Shown here: one piece after another, positions 6,695 to 9,270 of the stretch | Numbering within the stretch: position 1 is the stretch's first letter | How the letters are laid out: every line of letters begins with the position of its first letter | Origin: Nitrospirota bacterium | Lineage (GTDB): Bacteria; Nitrospirota; Nitrospiria; Nitrospirales; UBA8639 | Assembly (NCBI GenBank): GCA_029865515.1 | Contig: JAOUGQ010000107.1 | Location: 1-9,270 of the forward strand | Reading direction: 5' to 3' | DNA: 9,270 nucleotides | Made by a program: the position numbers and the translations under genes | The notes under the pieces: generated by a model | The model's database searches: none | Seen by the model: only the letters and a program-made list of their open reading frames with translations | Told to the model about the DNA's origin: nothing

Positions 6695-7117
6695 ATGTCC
6701 CAAGTCATGGCTCATGGAAAAGAAGGTGGTCAATCTTGTACCATCCTGGTGGTTGATGATGATGAAGCGATGCGAAAGTTACTTGTCGACGCCCTTGAGG
6801 AACGAGGGTGCAGGGTGATCGAATCCGGGAATGGGAAAGATGCCTTGAATGTCCTGAAGGCGGTTCTGCCGAATATGATTGTGACCGACCTGAAAATGCC
6901 GGGGGGCGGATATCCGTATTTACGGCAACTTCAGGAGGGGGCACCGGAGTGCCCTATTGTGGTCATGACGGCTTATGGAGATAGTCAGTCCAAAGCCAAA
7001 GCGCTAGAATGCGGCGTGCAGGGATATTTTGAGAAACCTCTTCGCATTCACGATCTGAAGGCATGGATTTGCCGAATGTGTTTTTTGAACCCCTGCGGGA
7101 ATATGTCTCTTTTGTAA
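6695..7117 (+). CDS. Single-domain response regulator (CheY-like receiver)
   Basis: 140 aa, cytoplasmic. A receiver domain occupies about residues 15-130. The acidic pocket is D21-D22 (ILVVDDDEAMRKLL), the phospho-acceptor is D65 in IVTDLKMPGGG, the switch threonine is T92 (VVMTAYGD) and the conserved lysine is K114 (YFEKP). All catalytic residues are intact, so it should accept a phosphoryl group. There is no output domain; a short Cys-containing tail (CRMCFLNPCG) ends the protein. It precedes the sigma-54 activator by 32 bp and is probably in the same operon. Because that activator lacks its own receiver, this protein may be its phosphorylation-dependent partner, as in a split NtrC-type regulator (inference). 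No histidine kinase is present in the window. In-frame ATGs at 6659 and 6668 would lengthen the protein. Confidence 0.9.
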   Translation: MSQVMAHGKEGGQSCTILVVDDDEAMRKLLVDALEERGCRVIESGNGKDALNVLKAVLPNMIVTDLKMPGGGYPYLRQLQEGAPECPIVVMTAYGDSQSKAKALECGVQGYFEKPLRIHDLKAWICRMCFLNPCGNMSLL

Positions 7118-7149
7118 GAGTAAAGAGAGCCTAGCGGGAAAGAGATGCG

Positions 7150-8571
7150 ATGGCCGAATCGTTCGTGTATCAAGACTCTAATTTATCCGCTTCTTTGAGT
7201 GCGCGAATTGAGGGCTTGAAGCTTCTGGCTCATCACGTAGATGAGCCTGTCGTGATATTTAATCCCCAGATGGAATTGGTGTATGCCAATCCTTCCGCGG
7301 AACGCCTGGTTGGCAGTTGTCCCTTGGTTCACGCTCCTGGAGAGGAGCACTCAGGTGTTTCTTCCGGCCAAAGAGCACATTGTGAATGTTGTCATGGAAA
7401 ACAGCTGTTTAAAGGGATTGAACAATTTCCTGTAACATCCGCTCCTCTTTCGGCCTCGACGGTGATAGCGAATCCTGTCTGTCCCTTACCTCGTGCGGTT
7501 CCCTTGAAAGGTGGAGAAGGCACTGTGCATTTTGCGGTGCTCATGGGTGCTCAAGGCCGGGAGAGTGTGGTTCTGGGTTCCAAGGATTTGGCTCAGTCCG
7601 TTCCATCCGGTTCAAGATTACGTCAGGCGGACAGGGACTCCCACAAGGCTATCATTGGAGAGAGTGCCCCGATTCAACGATTGGTCGAGATGATTCAACT
7701 GGTCTCGGCCAGTGAAGCGACCGTTCTTATCCAGGGAGAAAGCGGGACGGGAAAAGAACTGGTGGCCAAAACCATTCACTTCTCCGGTCATCGCCGAGAG
7801 CATCCTTTTATCGTGGTGGAATGCAGCGCGCTTCCGGAAACCCTATTGGAAAGCGAGTTATTCGGGCATGTCCGCGGGGCATTTACCGGAGCGGTGGCTG
7901 ATCGAAAAGGGTTGTTTGAAGAGGCGGAAGGCGGCACGATTTTTTTGGATGAAATCTCCGATACCAGCCATGCGTTTCAGGCACGGTTGCTCCGCGTGTT
8001 ACAGGAGGGGGAAATTAAGCCTGTTGGGAGTAATCAATCCATTAAGGTGAATGTGAGGGTCATCTCGGCCGCCAATAAACCCCTTGAAAATCTTGTGCAA
8101 ACCAAGTTATTCCGTGCGGACTTATATTATCGGCTCGCCGTCCTTCCGTTAACTGTGCCGCCCTTGAGAGATCGGAGAGAAGATGTCCCACTGTTGGTGA
8201 AGCATTTCCTGGCTCAATCGGCTCGAACGCATGGGCGGGCTTCGATGCATCTGAGCCTTGATGCCCAACAGGCTCTTGTCGAACACCCCTGGCCGGGGAA
8301 CGTCCGGGAATTAGAAAATGTCATTGAGCGGGTGGTGGTCACCTGCCCGCATCATACGATCGAAGTCAATGATCTGTTTGCCGATCATCAGGTGAAACAT
8401 TCAACAAGCGATTTGGGAACTATCGGGAAAATCGCTCGGCAGGAAGCTGAACGGTCTCGTATTCTGCAAGCCCTTCGGGATGCCAAGGGAGATAAAACCC
8501 GGGCAGCTCGCTTCTTAAGCATCAGTCGCTCCAGCCTCTACAATAAATTACGGGACTACAATATCTCTTAA
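7150..8571 (+). CDS. Sigma-54-dependent transcriptional activator (PAS-like, AAA+, Fis HTH)
   Basis: 473 aa. Bacterial enhancer-binding protein that uses ATP to open sigma-54 promoters. The N-terminal part (about 20-135) begins like a PAS domain (DEPVVIFNPQMELVYANPSAERLVG) and is rich in Cys: C57, C78, C80, C81 with H82 (the CECCH string), and C111. The AAA+ domain runs from about 168 to 390: Walker A GESGTGKE (196-203), the sigma-54 contact loop GAFTGA (243-248), Walker B GGTIFLDE (261-268), arginine-finger region FRADLYYRL (321-329) and WPGNVRELEN (381-390). A Fis-type helix-turn-helix fills 436-470 (KTRAARFLSISRSSLYNKLR). The intact GAFTGA predicts real sigma-54 activation. There is no receiver domain, so signals must come through the PAS-like Cys region or the neighbouring receiver protein. 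A sigma-54 promoter lies downstream at 8803-8819. Confidence 0.93.
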   Translation: MAESFVYQDSNLSASLSARIEGLKLLAHHVDEPVVIFNPQMELVYANPSAERLVGSCPLVHAPGEEHSGVSSGQRAHCECCHGKQLFKGIEQFPVTSAPLSASTVIANPVCPLPRAVPLKGGEGTVHFAVLMGAQGRESVVLGSKDLAQSVPSGSRLRQADRDSHKAIIGESAPIQRLVEMIQLVSASEATVLIQGESGTGKELVAKTIHFSGHRREHPFIVVECSALPETLLESELFGHVRGAFTGAVADRKGLFEEAEGGTIFLDEISDTSHAFQARLLRVLQEGEIKPVGSNQSIKVNVRVISAANKPLENLVQTKLFRADLYYRLAVLPLTVPPLRDRREDVPLLVKHFLAQSARTHGRASMHLSLDAQQALVEHPWPGNVRELENVIERVVVTCPHHTIEVNDLFADHQVKHSTSDLGTIGKIARQEAERSRILQALRDAKGDKTRAARFLSISRSSLYNKLRDYNIS

Positions 8572-8582
8572 CCTGCCAGGTT
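8570..8582. repeat. Short palindrome at the end of the activator gene
   Basis: AACCTG-C-CAGGTT overlaps the stop codon of the activator. As RNA only a 4-bp stem with a 5-nt loop is realistic, and no T run follows, so it is not a convincing terminator. Confidence 0.3.
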
Positions 8583-8616
8583 TCTGCCCCTAAATTCCCC
8601 ATTTTTCGATTTTCAT

Positions 8617-8634
8617 TGTCCAATTTATTGGACA
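8617..8634. promoter_or_regulatory. Perfect 18-bp palindrome, candidate enhancer (UAS) for the sigma-54 activator
   Basis: TGTCCAAT-TT-ATTGGACA has 8-bp perfect arms around two bases, the size of a Fis-type HTH dimer site. It is 46 bp after the activator gene and 168 bp before the -24/-12 promoter, within the usual range for enhancer-binding-protein sites. Flanking TTTCGAT (8604-8610) and ATCGAAA (8634-8640) extend the symmetry with a 7-nt insertion on the left side. No T run follows, so a terminator is less likely. Confidence 0.5.
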
Positions 8635-8673
8635 TCGAAATATCTGATTTACTTTTGAAATTTTCAACTCACC

Positions 8674-8697
8674 TCCAAACGTGTTCAAGACTTTGGA
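8674..8697. repeat. Inverted repeat TCCAAA-N12-TTTGGA
   Basis: Six-base arms (8674-8679 and 8692-8697) share the TCCAA/TTGGA core of the palindrome at 8617-8634 but at wider spacing. A short TTTT follows. It could be a second, weaker activator site or a weak terminator of the activator gene. Confidence 0.3.
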
Positions 8698-8770
8698 TTT
8701 TCTAAGAATCGCATTTTCCTTCTCTTTTTTTATTATTTTTTTATAACCCTCGCCAGTACTGCTTCAAGAC
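8684..8770 (+). repeat. Direct repeat TTCAAGAC
   Basis: The 8-mer occurs at 8684-8691 and again at 8763-8770, 79 bp apart, both inside the activator-to-promoter interval. Both copies are followed within a base or two by TTTG. Between them lies a T/A-rich tract (about 8722-8745). It may be a regulatory element or chance. Confidence 0.25.
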
Positions 8771-8802
8771 GTTTGTCGCATATATATAGATATAGGGTTT
8801 AA

Positions 8803-8819
8803 TTGGCACCGTTGTTGCT
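8803..8819 (+). promoter_or_regulatory. Sigma-54 (-24/-12) promoter
   Basis: TTGGCACCGTTGTTGCT fits the consensus TTGGCACG N4 TTGCW with a single mismatch. The invariant GG (8805-8806) and GC (8817-8818) are exactly 12 bases apart, as required. The predicted transcription start is near 8830. The site points at the secreted-protein gene at 9052, leaving a 5' leader of about 220 nt. A TATATATAGATATA tract lies just upstream (8781-8794). Confidence 0.72.
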
Positions 8820-8826
8820 CGTTTCG

Positions 8827-8912
8827 TTAAATGCCGACGTCGGGTTGGGTGTGATGGACCGGCCTCCGGAATGCCCGACCTCCCAAAGAGGATGCCTGGC
8901 GTCGGCACTTAA
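8827..8912 (+). promoter_or_regulatory. Structured 5' leader (long-range stem-loop)
   Basis: TGCCGACG (8832-8839) pairs perfectly with CGTCGGCA (8900-8907). TTAA (8827-8830) and TTAA (8909-8912) extend the stem past one A/C mismatch. Inside the 60-nt loop are a small hairpin CCGG-CCT-CCGG (8859-8869) and alternatives GTCGGG/CCCGAC (8839-8844/8874-8879) and TTGGG/CCCAA (8845-8849/8882-8886), which would cross each other or compete. The stem begins almost exactly at the predicted sigma-54 start site. It is followed by A-rich sequence rather than a U run, so it is not a terminator. It could be a stabilising hairpin, a riboswitch-like element or a small RNA. Confidence 0.45.
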
Positions 8913-9036
8913 AATTAAAAAAGAGGTTCGGCCAAGATCAAGAAACACAAAAATAAAGATATTGGAATTTTCAAATGTGTGTTCGGTTGTTAATCATTAA
9001 ATCATAAACAGGTAGGTTTTTTATCCACAACATAAG

Positions 9037-9044
9037 TAAGGAGG
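9037..9044 (+). promoter_or_regulatory. Consensus ribosome-binding site of the secreted-protein gene
   Basis: TAAGGAGG, a perfect match to the Shine-Dalgarno core, 7 nt before the ATG at 9052. It predicts strong translation once the gene is transcribed. Confidence 0.85.
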
Positions 9045-9051
9045 CCGGAGA

Positions 9052-9270
9052 ATGTATCACGGCAAAAGTAGGTTTCTTACTGCTTCTGTGTTTTTGGCGC
9101 TGATGGGAGGGGCGGTCTTGTGGGCTGCCCCATCATTTGTGGGTGCCGAGAATACGTCTTCTACACATGTGCATCAGGCGGGAATGACCCACCAAGATTC
9201 CCCTGCCTGGGCTGAACAGCTCAAAGGCCAGACCATTGTTGAAGATGCGATGGAGGGTCGTGCCGAACGG
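9052..9270 (+). CDS. Secreted protein, N-terminal 73 residues only (runs off window)
   Basis: Open from ATG 9052 to the last base without a stop. Residues 1-32 form a classical Sec signal peptide: basic start (HGKSR), hydrophobic core LTASVFLALMGGAVLWA and a signal peptidase I site V-G-A before E33. The mature start is rich in potential metal ligands (H39, H41, M45, H47), followed by AWAEQLKGQTIVEDAMEGRAER, which looks like the start of a helical region. The His/Met-rich beginning would suit a periplasmic metal (perhaps copper) protein such as a multicopper oxidase, but too little is present to assign a family. It has its own perfect ribosome-binding site and lies downstream of the sigma-54 promoter at 8803-8819, so it is the likely target of the upstream activator. 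Confidence 0.8.
   Translation, partial: MYHGKSRFLTASVFLALMGGAVLWAAPSFVGAENTSSTHVHQAGMTHQDSPAWAEQLKGQTIVEDAMEGRAER

Noticed and set aside
8803..9000. 65-codon + ORF starting at TTG, or 48 codons from ATG 8854
   Set aside because: The start overlaps the sigma-54 promoter, there is no convincing ribosome-binding site, and the peptide is unlike any family. The hairpin and leader explain the region better. A leader peptide from 8854 cannot be fully excluded.
1..9270. CRISPR arrays, tRNA/rRNA genes, insertion sequences or phage genes
   Set aside because: No repeat-spacer pattern, cloverleaf, transposase motif or terminal inverted repeats were seen on either strand.

Overview
The window looks like a chromosomal segment of a moderately GC-balanced Gram-negative bacterium. 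Every credible gene lies on the + strand. The mix of a multiheme c-type cytochrome with a membrane b-type cytochrome, a sigma-54 (bEBP) regulator, Hsp20 and exopolysaccharide genes suggests a respiratory environmental lineage. A Nitrospira/Nitrospirota-like origin is my best guess. It rests on gene style only, with no marker gene in the window to prove it.

Layout. (1) Positions 2-2241: an AT-rich methyltransferase-like gene with a CxxC...CxxC zinc-knuckle N-terminus, a 0.2-kb gap, then a family-4 glycosyltransferase. (2) 2242-2761: a 520-bp gap that may hold gene debris, followed by a hexose-1-phosphate nucleotidyltransferase related to mannose-1-phosphate guanylyltransferase (2762-3751), with a hairpin just after it. 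Parts 1 and 2 look like the end of a surface-polysaccharide region. (3) 4224-5187: Hsp20 and a small bacterial PH-domain membrane protein. (4) 5233-6411: a tightly coupled pair, a membrane protein with two H-x13-H pairs (predicted diheme cytochrome b) and a membrane-anchored pentaheme cytochrome c. This looks like a quinone-to-periplasm electron-transfer module. (5) 6695-8571: a stand-alone receiver-domain response regulator followed by a PAS-like/AAA+/Fis sigma-54 activator carrying a CECCH motif. (6) 8572-9051: a 480-bp regulatory region with a perfect 18-bp palindrome, an AT-rich tract, a near-consensus -24/-12 sigma-54 promoter and a structured 5' leader. It precedes a secreted, His/Met-containing protein that runs off the window end (9052-9270).

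The most interesting reading is a self-contained control circuit. The receiver protein and the Cys-rich sensor-activator encoded at 6695-8571 may switch on the exported protein at 9052 through the sigma-54 promoter at 8803-8819, using the palindrome 169 bp upstream as an enhancer. The leader hairpin would add a further control layer. The parts are visible in the sequence; the wiring is inference.
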